The notes: generated by a model from the sequence alone, not told the origin. A stretch of 64,000 bases of DNA from Nannocystis pusilla (GCF_026626665.1 NZ_JAPNKE010000002.1:11800001-11864000), one strand, 5' to 3'; shown: positions 39,455 through 50,061, numbered from the stretch's first letter. Translations and numbers: made by a program.

Positions 39455-41523
39455 ATGCTGCCCCGGTGCCGTGGTCTGATGATCGGTTTGTCGTTGTCAT
39501 GGATGGCCTGCGGACGCGCCGCCACGAGCGCGCCCGAGCCCGCGAGCGCGACGCCGCCGGCCGCGGCGCCGGCGCCGACGGAGGGGCCGCTGGCGGCGGT
39601 GTACGCGGCGATGGACCGCAGCGCGGCGCCTTGCCAGGACTTCTACCGCTACGCCTGCGGGGGCTGGCTGGCGCGCAACGAGATCCCGCCGGACAAGTCG
39701 TCGACGTCGCGCGTGTCGGGCATCGACGACGTCAATCACGCGGTGCTGCGGACGCTGCTCGAGGAGGCGGGCAACGGCGCGGTGAGGACCCGCGGCGCGA
39801 CCGGATCGGCGACTTCTACGCGGCGTGCATGGACGAGGCGGCGATCGAGGCCGCCGGGACGACGCCGCTGCAGCCGGCGCTGGCGGAGATCGCCCGGGTG
39901 CGCGACGCCCAGAGCGCGTTCGAGACCGCGGCGCGGCTGCAGCCGTACGGGGTCGAGGCGTTCTACTCGACGGCGATGGAGCCGGATTACAAGCAGCCGC
40001 GCGTGAACCTGTTGATGCTCACGCAGGGCGGTCTGAGCCTGCCGAGCCGCGACTATTATCTGGGCGACGAGGCGGCGACGCGCGAGCGGCTGGGCCGCTA
40101 CACGAAGCACGTGGCGAGGATGCTGACCCTGGTCGGCGACGCCGGCGGAGGCCGAGCGGCGGGCCATCGAGGTGGTGGCGCTCGAGACTGTGCTGGCGCA
40201 GGCGTCGCTGCCGCTCGAGCAATTGCGCGACACCGAGGCGACCTACCACAAGCATTCGCTGGCGAAATGCGCGCGCTGACGCCGGCGATCGACTGGTCGC
40301 GGGTGTTCGCGGCGGCCGGCAACGCGGCGGTGAAGCAGGTGAACGTGGCGACGCCGGAGTTCTTCCGCAACACAGGGGTGGTGCTGGCGAAGAGCCGCAA
40401 GGAGGTGCTGCGCGCGTACCTGCGGTGGAAGCTGGTGAGCGGGGCGGCGCCGCACCTGTCGCGCGCGGTCGAGGCGCAGGACTTCGCGTGGGCGACCGAG
40501 CTCACCGGGCAGCAGGAGCTGCCGCCGCGCTGGCGCCGGTGCGTCGACCGGACCGTGGAAGCGCTGCCGGAGGCGGTCGGGCCGGACTTCGTGGCGCGGG
40601 CGTTCCCGGGGCCAGCAAGGCGACGGCGAACGCGATGATCGTGGCGATCGAGCAGGCGTTCGAGCGCGGGCTCGTGACGCTGCCGTGGATGGACGCCGGG
40701 ACGCAGGCGCGGGCGCAGGCGAAGGCGCGGGGGCTGAGCAACATGGTCGGCTACCCCGACCGTTGGCGCGACTATTCGCAGGTGAAGGTCGAGCGCGCCG
40801 ATTACTTCGGCGCGGTGGTGGCGGCCAGCCGGGCCGAGCTCGCGCGCGAGATGCAGAAGGCGGACCGGCCGGTCGACCGCCAGGAGTGGCTGATGCCGGT
40901 GAGCGTGCTCAATGCGTACACCAACCCGCTGACGCTCGAGATGGCGTTCCCGGCGGCGATCTTGCAGCCGCCGCTGTTTTCGATCGAGCTGCCGATGGCG
41001 GTCAACTTCGGCGCGATCGGGTCGATCATGGGGCACGAGCTGACGCACCACTTCGACGACGAGGGCAGCACGTTCGACGAGACGGGGGCGCTGGCCGCCT
41101 GGTGGACGCCGGCGGCGCGGGCGGGCTTCGACGCGGCGGCGTCGTGCGTGGTGAGCCAGTACGACGCCTACGAGGTGCTGCCCGGGCTGCGCGTACGCGG
41201 CAAGCAGACGCTCGGGGAGAACATCGCCGACGCCGGCGGCCTCAATACGCGCACGCGGCCTATGTGCGATGGGTGAAGGAGCACCCGGAGACGCTGCCGC
41301 TCGGCCCGCTGACGGGCGAGCAATTGTTGTCGTGGCGTTCGCCCAGAACTATTGCGGCAAGGACACGCCGCAGAGCGAGGAGATGGACGTGCTGAGCGAT
41401 GTCCACTCGCCCCGCCGGTTCCGCGCGGTCGGCTCGCTGGTCAATCTCCCGGCGTTCTGGCAGGCGTTCCAGTGCGCGGAGGGGACGCCGATGCGGGCGC
41501 CGCGGCCGTGCGCGGTGTGGTAG
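39455..41523 (+). CDS. M13-family (neprilysin/PepO-like) zinc metallopeptidase lipoprotein
   Basis: About 690 residues with start at ATG 39455 or 39479; MIGLSLSWMACG is a lipobox-bearing signal. N-terminal M13 landmark: CQDFYRYACGGWLARNEIPP. Catalytic motifs: GHELTHHFDDEG (HExxH), LGENIADAGGL (E ligand), NAYTNPLTLEMAFPAAILQP (a NAYY-P variant with Thr for the second Tyr), and the terminal CAVW that closes M13 proteins. Breaks near 39782, 40147, 40260, 40615, 41245 and 41330. Expected to cleave small peptides in the periplasm or outside. Six indels in an otherwise well-kept enzyme favour sequence error over decay. Confidence 0.88.
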
Positions 41524-41919
41524 CGGCGGGCGCGCCGCGGGCGCGCTTGCCTGCATACCTCGGGGCATATCGGGCTCGGCAGCGCGAGAACTGCGCAGAT
41601 GCCGATCCGGGAGGAGCGGAGGTTGCGCGAACCCTCCTGAGAGGGCCCGACGGATCTGGATTCAAAGTGAGTTTGCGTGGGGTTTGTGTCCAGAATCTGG
41701 GTCTTCTCTCGTGGACTGTGAAGCGCGGCGCGCGGGCCGCCGGCGCGGGCGGGCCGCTGGCCGGCGCCGCGGCGTGGCTTCCATGTGGGACATGGCGGAA
41801 GCGACATGTCTTTGAGAACATATGATGAATCGACGTGAGCGCGGTAGTGCGACGGCGTCGAGACCGCGGCGTTGACCGCCGACGCGGTGGCGACCGATTG
41901 TGGAGAGTGGAGGTGTCTG
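41524..41919. other. Intergenic region with CATGTC-family elements
   Basis: No gene recognised. Holds CCATGT-GGG-ACATGG (41781-41795) and a loose pair CGACATGTC ... GAACATATG (41802-41824). The second lies about 95 bases before the start of the vWA lipoprotein gene. Confidence 0.45.
41781..41824. repeat. CATGTC-family hairpins upstream of the vWA gene
   Basis: CCATGT-GGG-ACATGG is a perfect 6-bp stem with a three-base loop (41781-41795). GACATGTC-TTTGA-GAACATATG next to it is imperfect. Tandem-gene context, not convergent. Confidence 0.5.
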
Positions 41920-43031
41920 ATGAATCTCGGCAGTCGGCAATTCATCCGTCGCGCGGTCCTGGCGGTCCCGATGTGCGTGGGCCTTTTCAGCGCAGGCTGC
42001 GGCGACGACGGGGGGCGGGATTCGGCGTCGGTGGGCGCCTCGCTCGGTGCGGTGACCACGGTGTCGCCAGGGACCTCACCCGGGGCGTCGTCGACGTCGT
42101 CGACCGGCGAGGGGCCGGAGTCGGCGCCCACGACCTCGGAGGGCACGAGCACGGGCGCCGGCGGGGACACCGGCGAGACCGAGGAGGCGCCGGCGGGCGG
42201 CGAGGCGCCGTCGGATTCGGGGCCGAAGTTCGACCTCGGCGATTCGCCGGACCCGGTCGACCCGGGGTCGCAGGCGGACAAGCCGTGCGTCAAGATCGAT
42301 CTGCTGTTCGTGGTCGACAATTCGAGCAGCATGAAGCAGGAGCAGGTCACTCTGGTGGCCAGCTTCCCCACCTTCGTCAGCGAGATCCAGCAAGAGCTGG
42401 CGGACGCGGAGAGTCTGCACATCGGGGTCGTGTCGACCGACGATTACGAGCACAACGACCCGGCCTGCGCCGACACTCTCGGGGCCCTGGTGACGCAGAC
42501 GACCGGGGCGGAGGGGGCCAGCGACGCGGTGTGCGGGCCGTTCAAGAGCGGGCAGCGCTTCATGACCGAGGCCGACGACCTGCCGACGAGCTTCACCTGC
42601 GCGGCCCAGGTCGGGATCGACGGCAGCGGCGACGAGATGCCGATCGACGCGGCGCTGGCGGCCCTGGGCCCCGACCTGGGCGCGCCTGGGGCGTGTAACG
42701 AGCATTCGTGCGAGAGGACGCGCTGCTGGTGCTGGTGATCATCACCGACGAGGAAGAGGAGGGCTCGGCCGGCGACCCGCCACAATGGTTCAACGCGCTC
42801 ACCGCCCTCAAAGGCGGGGTCGAGAGCAACATCGTGGTGCTGTCGCTCATCGGCCCGAAGAACCCGGCCTGCAAGGACGCGGCGGAGATCGGCGAGCGCC
42901 TGACCGAATTCACCGAGATGTTCACCTACGGCAGCGTCGGCCAGATCTGCGCCGAGAACTATCAGATGTTCTTCCACGAGGCGATCGCGGGCATCGCCGA
43001 GGCCTGCGACGGGTTCATGCCGCCGGGCTGA
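41920..43031 (+). CDS. von Willebrand factor A-like lipoprotein
   Basis: ATG 41920 is preceded by GGAGAGTGGAGG. Signal peptide and lipobox VGLFSAGC, then a Thr/Ser/Gly/Glu linker. The vWA-like domain begins KIDLLFVVDNSSSMKQEQVT, with the MIDAS D-x-S-x-S, and continues LHIGVVSTDDYEHNDPAC, MPIDAALAALGPDLG, DALLVLVIITDEEEEGS and NIVVLSLIGPKNPACKD, ending ACDGFMPPG. One frameshift near 42708. About 370 residues. Such myxobacterial surface vWA lipoproteins probably bind proteins through a metal; partner unknown. Confidence 0.85.
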
Positions 43032-43466
43032 GCGCGTCGGCGAAAAGATGGGCGGGAGTCCGGATGTCCCTGCGGACAGGTGGCAGCTCGGGCCGCTCGC
43101 GGCGTTGCCCGGGTGCTCGGCCTGTGAATGGGGCGAGCGCTGACGCTGGCGCGGGCGACGCGGTCATCCTCCGCGGGGCTGCGTCCGCTCGCTACCATGA
43201 CCCCGCATCCGCACTACCCCGCGCGACTGCGGCGGCGGCGGCCGCGGGCTCGGGATCGACGAGGTCGTCGCCGGGCGCTCGCCGGCCGACAGGGCGGACT
43301 CGGTGGCCCGTCGGCAGCGCGAGGGCCGGCGGGGGCGACGGCCGCGATGAGCCTGGCTCGGGCGTGGGCGACGCCCTGCGGCTGCGGCACGCCCCCGGGG
43401 CGGCGGCTGCTGCGCAGGTGGATCCGCTTGGAATCCCCGGGGACGGGTCTGTCACAGCCCGCAGAC
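43032..43466. other. Intergenic region with one short hairpin
   Basis: No gene recognised on either strand despite open frames. TGTCC-CTGC-GGACA (43065-43078) lies 34 bases after the vWA stop and may be its terminator or another member of the CATGTC family lacking the CA. Confidence 0.4.
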
Positions 43467-44070
43467 ATGCCCTCGCTCACCAGGTCGATCCTCGCGCGCG
43501 CCGCTGCGTGCGCCTCGCTGTCCCTCGTGATCGCAAGCTGTGGCCCGCCGAACGACGGGGTGGCCGACCCGGACTCGGCGCGGCGGGCCTACCTCGGGCT
43601 CGATCGCGCGGTCGACCGCGCGCTGGGCCTCGGCTTCGACGGCTTCAACGCCGCCTCGAACGCCAACATCCCCGAGCAGATGGGCGCCGGCGAGCTGTCC
43701 GGGACGATGGTGGTCGGCGGCAAGGTCGACCAGGGCGCGTCCGACAACAAGGAGATGGACCTGACGGTCACCCTCACCGACTACTCGGATGGGCCGGTCG
43801 AGGACATGTTCGACGTCGCCTACGACGGCGGGCCCGCGCTGCTCGACCTCAGCCTGCGCGACCTGCCGGCCGGGACGGTGACGGGCAGCTTCAGCGGCGA
43901 GTTCGCGATGACGGGCGAGTTCGCGGGCATGGTCGCGCTCGACCTCGACATCACCGGCGAGACCGAGGAGGCCCCCGACGGGGCGATCCGCCGCCAAGGC
44001 CGGGACGATCCATGTGACTGGTACGGCGACCTCGGATTACGGGGTGTTCGCGATCGACGTCTCGTTGTGA
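43467..44070 (+). CDS. Lipoprotein of about 200 residues
   Basis: ATG 43467 opens a signal peptide with lipobox (ACASLSLVIASC). The mature protein begins GPPNDGVADPDSARRAYLGL and continues DRALGLGFDGFNAASNANIP, SGTMVVGGKVDQGASDN, MDLTVTLTDYSDG, GSFSGEFAMTGEFAGMVALD, ending with short strands (HVTGTATSDYGVFAIDVSL). It looks like a single all-beta domain. One frameshift near 43985. Not assigned to a named family. Outer-membrane location is likely. Confidence 0.65.
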
Positions 44071-44113
44071 GGAAGCTTTGGAATCGTCGCTCTGGAGCCG
44101 GTCCCACGCGCCG

Positions 44114-45060
44114 ATGCGACGAGATGTCATTGCCTACTGTTTGTTCGTAGTTTGTGGGTCGATCGTCGGCTGCACCTCGGGGCCGGCCACGACGACCGAG
44201 ACCGAGACCGGCACGACCACGACCACCGGGACGCCGTCGACCGTCGGCGAGACGACGACGACGTCCACGACCACGGGCACGGGCGAGCCGACGAGCACGG
44301 GCGAGCCGGTCACGAGCACCGGGCCGACGGTCGGGACCACGGAGCCGCCCGAGACGACGACGACGAGCACGACGACGACGACCACCGAGACGACGGGCGG
44401 CGGGATGCCGATGCCGGTCGCCTGCGGCGGCAAGATCTATCAGTGCGGCGACGCGCTCGACAACGACGGCGACGGGGCGATCGACGGCGGCGACAAGGAG
44501 TGTACGAGCCCGTGCGACGACAGCGAGGGCTCGCTGCAGACCGACCTGCCGGGGCAGAACCTCGACTGCAAGAACGACTGCTACTGGGACTCCGACAGCG
44601 GGGTCGGCAACGACAAGTGCGAGTACGATCTGCAGTGCGACCCGCAGAACCCGGGTGAGCTGATCGGCTGCGGGTTCAAGCAGGAGTGCGAGCCGGACGT
44701 GTCGGCGCAGTGCCTCGAGGTCTGCTCGAGCTGGTGCCGAACGGCTGCGACTGCTTCGGCTGCTGCCACGTGCAGACGCCGAACGGGACGGTGGACATCT
44801 TCCTCGGCTCGGCGCCGGACTGTTCGCTGACGAACCTCGACGCGTGCGGCAAGTGTACCTTCCAGGACTCGTGCAACAACGTCTGCGAGCCGGAGAAGTG
44901 CGAGCTGTGCTTCGGCGAGGACAAGCTGCCCGACGGCTGCGAGGAGGCCGGCTGCGACGAGGGCGACGTCCCGTGCATGGTCGACATGGACGGGGTCTCA
45001 GATTGTCCGAGGGGCTTCTTCTGCTCGACCGGCTGCTGCCAGGCGATCGTGCCCGGCTGA
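44114..45060 (+). CDS. Cys-rich lipoprotein with Thr linker, paralogue A
   Basis: ATG 44114, signal peptide and lipobox (FVVCGSIVGC). A linker of about 80 residues is mostly Thr with Gly, Glu and Pro. The mature domain has about 30 cysteines: CGGKIYQCGDALDNDGDGAI, CTSPCDDSEG, CDCFGCCHVQ, CGKCTFQDSCNNVCEPEKCE, then FFCSTGCCQAIVPG at the end. One frameshift near 44730. It is about 315 residues and closely parallels the protein at 46746-47705 in domain order and in the shared VPNGCDCFGCC and TGCC-x3-PG. DNDGDG resembles a calcium loop. Function unknown. Confidence 0.72.
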
Positions 45061-45139
45061 GGCGGGCGGCGCGCGCGACCCGCGACCTCGGTCGATCGGC
45101 CTTGGAATCGCGGGGGCGGTCGTGGTCAAACTCGGTACG

Positions 45140-46614
45140 ATGCGAAAGATCCTGGTCCTCACGTACGGGTCGATGCTCACGTTCGGTCTTGCGAGCTGCG
45201 GGGAGAAGCAGCTCGACGTGACCGAACCTTCGGAGAAGGGCGGGCCGTGCGACCCGCTGATCGACCCGGCCACGGCCAACGGTCCCCACTGTGTCGAGGG
45301 GCTCGCGTGCGATCCGGTCGCCGGCGAGACGGACGCGTGGGTGTGCGGCGAGCCGCTGCAGATCCACGGCATGGTGATCGACCTGCAGACCGGCGAGCCG
45401 CTCGAGGGGGCGCTCGTCAACGGGCAGGACCGCACCGGTGCGCCGCTCGGCGAGGTCGCGGTGACCGACGCGATGGGCCACTACGAATTGCAGGTCAGCG
45501 CGCCGCGCCAGCCGGACGGCGAGCTGGCGAGCGACGTGGATTACACGCTGCAGGCGTTCGCCCGCGACTACCTGCCGTTCCCGTCGGGGATCCGCGTGGC
45601 CCTGCCGATCCACGCGGCGGAGGCGACGTACGACGAGGCGCTCAAGGCCAGCGTGATCGAGGGTCCGCTGACCACGGTGGGCCTGGTGATGCTGCCCGAC
45701 GCGCTGCGCGGCGGGGTGACGGTGACCGGCACGGTCGGCGGGATCGATCCGGGCGGCACGCTGGTGGTCGCGGAGGGTGTGAGCGGCGACGCGTTGGCCC
45801 AATACGGGGTGGCCGATCGGACAGGTGCGTACACGATCTTCAACGTGCAGGCCGGCGCGGCGTCGATCCGCGGCTACCGGCGCGGGCTCGAGCTGGCGGC
45901 GACGGCCACCACGGTGGCGGCGGCCGACCTCGAGAAGGTCGACCTGACGGCGGTCGCGGAGGGCGAGGAGAACCTCGGCGCGGTCAGCGGGACGGTGCAG
46001 ATCGTCAACGCGCCGGGCGGCAGCGTGACCAGCGTGGTCCTGGTGCCGGTCAGCGTGTTCAACGCGACGCTCGAGCGGGGGCCGGTGCCGTTCGGCCTGC
46101 GGTCGCCGGACCCGGGGGTCGAGCCCGACGTCACCGGGACGTTCCGCATCCCGGGCGTGCCGGCGGGCACGTACAAGGTGCTGGCGGCGTTCGAGAACGA
46201 CCGGCTGGTGCGCGACCCCGACAGCTCGATCGGCGGCACCGAATTGCAGGAGGTGACGGTCGCGGCCGGCGAGGCGGTGACGGTCGATGCGGGCTTCAAG
46301 ATCACCGAGGCGCTCGCGGTCGTCGCGCCCGGGGCCGAGGAGCCGACGGCGACCTCCGCGACGCCGACCTTCGAGTTCGCCGACGATTCGAGCGAGAAGG
46401 GCTACATCGTCCGCGTGTTCGACGTGTTCGGCAAGCTGGTGTGGGAGAACGCGATGCTGCCGGGCGTGTCGGGGGCCAAGACCGTGGGGGTGCCCTACGA
46501 GGGGCCGGCGCTGACGAAGGGCTCTATTATCGGTCCCGGGCGATCTCGCTCAACGGCGACGGGGTGCCGCTGTCGGCCACCGAGGATCTGCGCGGCGTGT
46601 TCGTGGTCGAATGA
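45140..46614 (+). CDS. Lipoprotein with carboxypeptidase-regulatory-like beta domains
   Basis: ATG 45140 with lipobox (SMLTFGLASC). About 490 residues. The N-terminal part has two disulphide-type segments (GGPCDPLID, GLACDPVAGETDAWVC). Then come beta-sandwich modules of the carboxypeptidase regulatory type: IHGMVIDLQTGEPLEGALVN, AMGHYELQVSAP, GTFRIPGVPAGTYKVLAAFE. A final fibronectin-like part, YIVRVFDVFGKLVWENAMLP, ends in LRGVFVVE. One frameshift near 46525. It is placed between the two Cys-rich paralogues on the same strand. Expected on the cell surface; ligand unknown. Confidence 0.75.
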
Positions 46615-46745
46615 TCACAGGCGGTCTGCGGGCCGCGCGCGCCCGGCGGGCTCGGCCGTGGCCGATGATACGTGTTGCAGTGCGAGCGGCGGCTCGCGCG
46701 AAAACGGCGATTGCCTTTTCGCGTGACCGGCGAGAGCATCTGCAT

Positions 46746-47705
46746 ATGAGCAAGATTCACGTCCTCGGGATATGCGCGCTGCTGGCCTGCAACGGGCCGA
46801 GCAAGGGCGAGACGGAGACTCAGGTCGCCAGCGAGACCGCGTCGGACAGCACGACGGTGACCGTGATGACGACCGCGGGGCCGACCACCGGGACCGACAC
46901 CACGACCGGGACGACGGCCGAGCCGACCACCGCCGGGCCGACGACGAGCACGAGCACCAGCACCAGTACGAGCACGACGACGACCTCGGACACCACGACC
47001 GAGCCGGTCACCACCACCGAGACGACGACGACCACCACCGGCGGCGGGTCGTGCGTCCCGCTGCAGTGCGACGGGGGCGTCTACGCCTGCGGCGATTGCA
47101 TGGACAACGACGGCGACGGCCTGGTCGACCAGGCCGACCCGGAGTGCGTGTCGCCGTGCGACGACCGCGAGGACACGTTCGCGACCGGCCTGCCGGGCGA
47201 CAACATGGACCCGTGCAAGCAGGACTGCTTCTTCGACGGCAACTCGGGCGGCGGGGCCGGCGACTGCGCGTGGAACCTGAAGTGCGACCCGAAGAGCCCG
47301 GGCGGCGACAAGTGCCCGTACGACGAGGACTACAAGAACTGCCCGATGGAGCAGCCGCAGCAGTGCATCGACGAGTGCCAGGTGCCGAACGGCTGCGATT
47401 GCTTCGGCTGCTGCACGGTGGTCGTCGACGGGATGTCCTACGACATCTTCCTCGGCGATCTGGACTGCTCGCTGGCGCAGATCGACTCGTGCCAGCAATG
47501 CACGAAGAACCCCGACTGCGACGACGAGTGCCACCCGGAGGAGTGCGAGGTCTGCTTCGGCGAGACGGAGCCGCCCCCGGGTTGCGACGACCCCACCTGC
47601 GAGGGCGACGCGCAGCCGTGCGAGATCGACGACATGGGCCAGAGCGACTGCCCCGAGGGCTTTTACTGCAAGACCGGCTGCTGCCACGTGCTCGAGCCCG
47701 GCTGA
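46746..47705 (+). CDS. Cys-rich lipoprotein with Thr linker, paralogue B
   Basis: An unbroken frame of 319 residues. ATG 46746, lipobox (VLGICALLAC), and a Thr/Ser/Glu linker of about 75 residues. The Cys-rich domain runs CDGGVYACGDCMDNDGDGLV, CVSPCDDREDTF, CKQDCFFDGNSGG, VPNGCDCFGCCTVVVDG, CQQCTKNPDCDDECHPEECE, and ends YCKTGCCHVLEPG. Paralogue of the protein at 44114-45060, with the same order of segments and the same tail pattern. DNDGDG may bind calcium. Being intact, it is the best template for correcting its neighbour. Function unknown. Confidence 0.82.
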   Translation: MSKIHVLGICALLACNGPSKGETETQVASETASDSTTVTVMTTAGPTTGTDTTTGTTAEPTTAGPTTSTSTSTSTSTTTTSDTTTEPVTTTETTTTTTGGGSCVPLQCDGGVYACGDCMDNDGDGLVDQADPECVSPCDDREDTFATGLPGDNMDPCKQDCFFDGNSGGGAGDCAWNLKCDPKSPGGDKCPYDEDYKNCPMEQPQQCIDECQVPNGCDCFGCCTVVVDGMSYDIFLGDLDCSLAQIDSCQQCTKNPDCDDECHPEECEVCFGETEPPPGCDDPTCEGDAQPCEIDDMGQSDCPEGFYCKTGCCHVLEPG

Positions 47706-47744
47706 GCCCCTTGGAGGCGCGGGAGTGGCGCCGGTCTAGGGGGC

Positions 47745-48800
47745 ATGGGACGAACCCTCCTGGTCACCTCCGCGCTCCTGCTGTCCACCGCCTGTGACGC
47801 CGCCGTCGTCGCGCAGGCCGAGACCCGCACCGAGGTCGAGGCCGAAGCCGCCGCGGCCGCGGCGGTCGCTGCCGAGGCGGACGTGGCGGTCGTCGCCGCG
47901 GCGCCGGCCACCGCGTCGATCGAGCTGCAGGCCGACAGCTTCCGCCTGGCCGAGGTCACCGCGCTGGTGCAGGGCGGGACGATCGAGACGGCGGAGGAGC
48001 TCGAGCTGGCGGTCAACGACCCCGCGGCGGGCATCAATCGCATCGACATCGACGCCGACGGGCAGGTCGATCACGTGGAGGTGGTCGAGGTCCGCGGCGA
48101 CGCGCGGGTCGACTTCGAGATGAAGGTGATCCCGTCGTCGCGGGCGTCCGTGGTCCACGCGGTCGATCTGCGCGACCGCGACGGTGGTGGCCAGCCGCGC
48201 CACCAGCGAGGTGTCGTTCTCGGCCAACTTCTCGGCCGGGGTCCACTTCTCGGCCGGCGCGGCGGTCCACGCCGATGTGTTGACATTCGTGGCGCCGGCG
48301 CGCTTCGAGGCGACCGCGGTGTTCGTCGCCCAGCCGCTGCTGGCGTGGGCGTTCGTGGTCGACCGGCCGATGTACCACAGCGTCTACGTGGAGGCGGAGA
48401 CGGGGCGGTGGATCCGCCGGGCCACCTCAAGCACGGCCACTGGAAGGCCACCGGCGGGCTGCCGCCCGGCCACGCAAAGGGGCACGTGGGCTTCGAAGGC
48501 CACGGCGGGTTCGGCGGGCACGCGAAGGGCCACGGCAAGGGCGGGTTCGACGGGCACGCGAAGGGCGGCGGGTCCGCGAAGGGCGGGTTCGGCGGCGGGC
48601 CTGGGAAGGGCCACGACGGTGGCGGATCGGCGAAGGGCGGGTCCGGGCTCGGCGGTCCGGGCGGCCCGAAGCACCACGGCGGCAAGTCTCGGGGCGGATC
48701 GCCCGCGCCGAAGCAGTCGATGCACGGCGGGGGGCCGAAGGGCGGCGCGGGGCCGAAGGGCGGCGGGAGGCCGAAGGGCGGCGGGAAGGGCAAGAAATAG
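47745..48800 (+). CDS. Lipoprotein with Ala-rich N-terminus and Gly/His/Lys-rich repeats
   Basis: ATG 47745, 39 bases after the previous stop. Lipobox LVTSALLLSTAC, then an Ala/Glu/Val-rich helical stretch. The middle domain reads LRLAEV-like, NRIDIDADGQVDHVEVVEVR, and after a frameshift near 48175 SEVSFSANFSAGVHFSAGAA, LLAWAFVVDRPMYHSVYVEA. After a second shift near 48420 the last 120 residues are Gly, His and Lys repeats (GHAKGHGKGGFDGHAKGGGS, KGGGRPKGGGKGKK). Such a tail could bind metal, polyanions or the envelope. A large symmetric hairpin begins eleven bases after the stop. Confidence 0.65.
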   Translation: MGRTLLVTSALLLSTACDAAVVAQAETRTEVEAEAAAAAAVAAEADVAVVAAAPATASIELQADSFRLAEVTALVQGGTIETAEELELAVNDPAAGINRIDIDADGQVDHVEVVEVRGDARVDFEMKVIPSSRASVVHAVDLRDRDGGGQPRHQRGVVLGQLLGRGPLLGRRGGPRRCVDIRGAGALRGDRGVRRPAAAGVGVRGRPADVPQRLRGGGDGAVDPPGHLKHGHWKATGGLPPGHAKGHVGFEGHGGFGGHAKGHGKGGFDGHAKGGGSAKGGFGGGPGKGHDGGGSAKGGSGLGGPGGPKHHGGKSRGGSPAPKQSMHGGGPKGGAGPKGGGRPKGGGKGKK

Positions 48801-48810
48801 CGAGCGCGTG

Positions 48811-48850
48811 GAATGATGGCACATGTCGTATGGGACATGTGGCGTCATTC
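48811..48850. terminator. 40-base CATGTC-core hairpin between convergent genes
   Basis: Outer stem GAATGA (48811-48816) / TCATTC (48845-48850); inner stem CACATGTC (48820-48827) / GACATGTG (48834-48841); loop GTATGG; a 3x3 internal loop between. It lies between two convergent stops (48800 and 48895) and has no U-tract on either side. A bidirectional terminator is likely, but it shares its core with repeats found upstream of genes. Confidence 0.55.
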
Positions 48851-48894
48851 CCGCGATCGACGAGGCGGCGGGACGGGCCCGCCGCCGGTAGCGA

Positions 48895-49856
48895 TCACAG
48901 CGTCTCGCAGCCGCAGCCGTGCTCCTCGAAGAACGGCTGCTCACCGAGGCGGCACACGAACACTGCGACGGCGCATTCCTCGCGGTCGTGGCTCACGTAG
49001 CGGCGCGTGGCCGGGCGGTCCTGGCAGGTGCCGAGGCAATCGATGTCGCCGGCGTCGGGGTCGCAGGCGTCGCTCGGGTCGTCGACGCAGGCCTGCTTCT
49101 GGGGCAGGTGAGGCCGGCGACGCCGCCGCATTGCGCGGGGCTGTGGACGGGCGGCGCCTCGACCTGGCGGCAGACCCCGGGGCAGTCGGCGTGGCCCTTC
49201 TCGGGGTCGCAGGCGTCGTTGAGCTTGTCGACGCAGAGCTGGCCCTCGTCGCACTGCTTGCCGTCGACGCCGCAGGAGAGGTCGGGCTCGGGCTGGGGCT
49301 CGACGTCGGGGACGGGGTCCGGGCCGGGCTCCGCGGGTCGGCAGCCGCCGAGGCATTCGCTGTCGCCGCGCGAGGGGACGCAATCGTCGGCGAGGTCGTG
49401 GCAGATCCACCCCTCCTCGCATTCGACGCCGGCCGGGCCGCCGCACAGGCCCTCGGGCAGCGGCGCGGGCTCGATCTTGGCGGGCTTGTCGGCCAGCTCG
49501 AGCGGGCGGCAGCCGCCCAGGCAATCGGTGTGGCCGAGCTCGGGGTCGCATTCGTCGGCGAGGTCGTGGCAGACCCAGCCCTCGTCGCAGGCGATCTGGA
49601 GGATACCGCCGCAGAGGCCGTCGATCGGCTCGCACAGGCCGACGCAATCGGGGCCCTGGATCTCCGGGCGGCATACGCCGCCGCTGGCGTCGATGCATTC
49701 GAGGCCGGCTGGGCATTCGAGCTCGTCGACGCCGCCGCAGCCGATAGGTGTATCGCGGTCGGACTGCTCCGGGGTGATATCGCCGGCGTCGCAGGCCGCG
49801 ACGAGCAAGAGGCCGAGGAAGAGACGGTGAATGGGGGCACTAATGATGATACGCAT
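48895..49856 (-). CDS. Cys-rich repeat lipoprotein
   Basis: ATG at 49856 with lipobox (RLFLGLLLVAAC). About 320 residues built of five similar units of about 50 residues: CGG ... CxxGxxCxD ... D-x-C-D-P-x-x-G-x-x-D-C-x-G-x-C. Examples are ACDEGWVCHDLADECDPELG and QLCVDKLNDACDPEKGHADC. The last unit is followed by EECAVAVFVCRLGEQPFF and EEHGCGCETL. One frameshift near 49107. Eight or so cysteines per unit imply disulphide modules, possibly binding or inhibitory. Not assigned to a named family. Convergent with the Gly-rich protein across a hairpin. Confidence 0.75.
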
Positions 49857-50061
49857 GATGTCTCCCATGGTGCCGCTCCCATAATCGGAGCGGCGGGGTC
49901 ACATGGAATGAGTGTTCACCGAGGGGGCCGCGGATCAGGTGCTGACAGCACAAGTCCAAAATCGGTAGCACCCTGGACGGTCCACCACACACACCGGAAT
50001 CATGCGAGATTTCGATCTGGAGGAATTGAATTGTCGGCCGTGACTTCTCACGGCGGCGATG

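Noticed and set aside
44134..44433. Val-rich hydrophobic frame on the minus strand resembling a membrane helix
   Set aside because: It is the complement of the Thr-rich linker (ACC/ACG read as GGT/CGT/GTG), not a gene; the same applies at 46820-47038.
48071..48944. Pro/Ala-rich open frames on the minus strand with regular repeats
   Set aside because: The repeats are the complement of the Gly/His/Lys-rich tail of the plus-strand lipoprotein.
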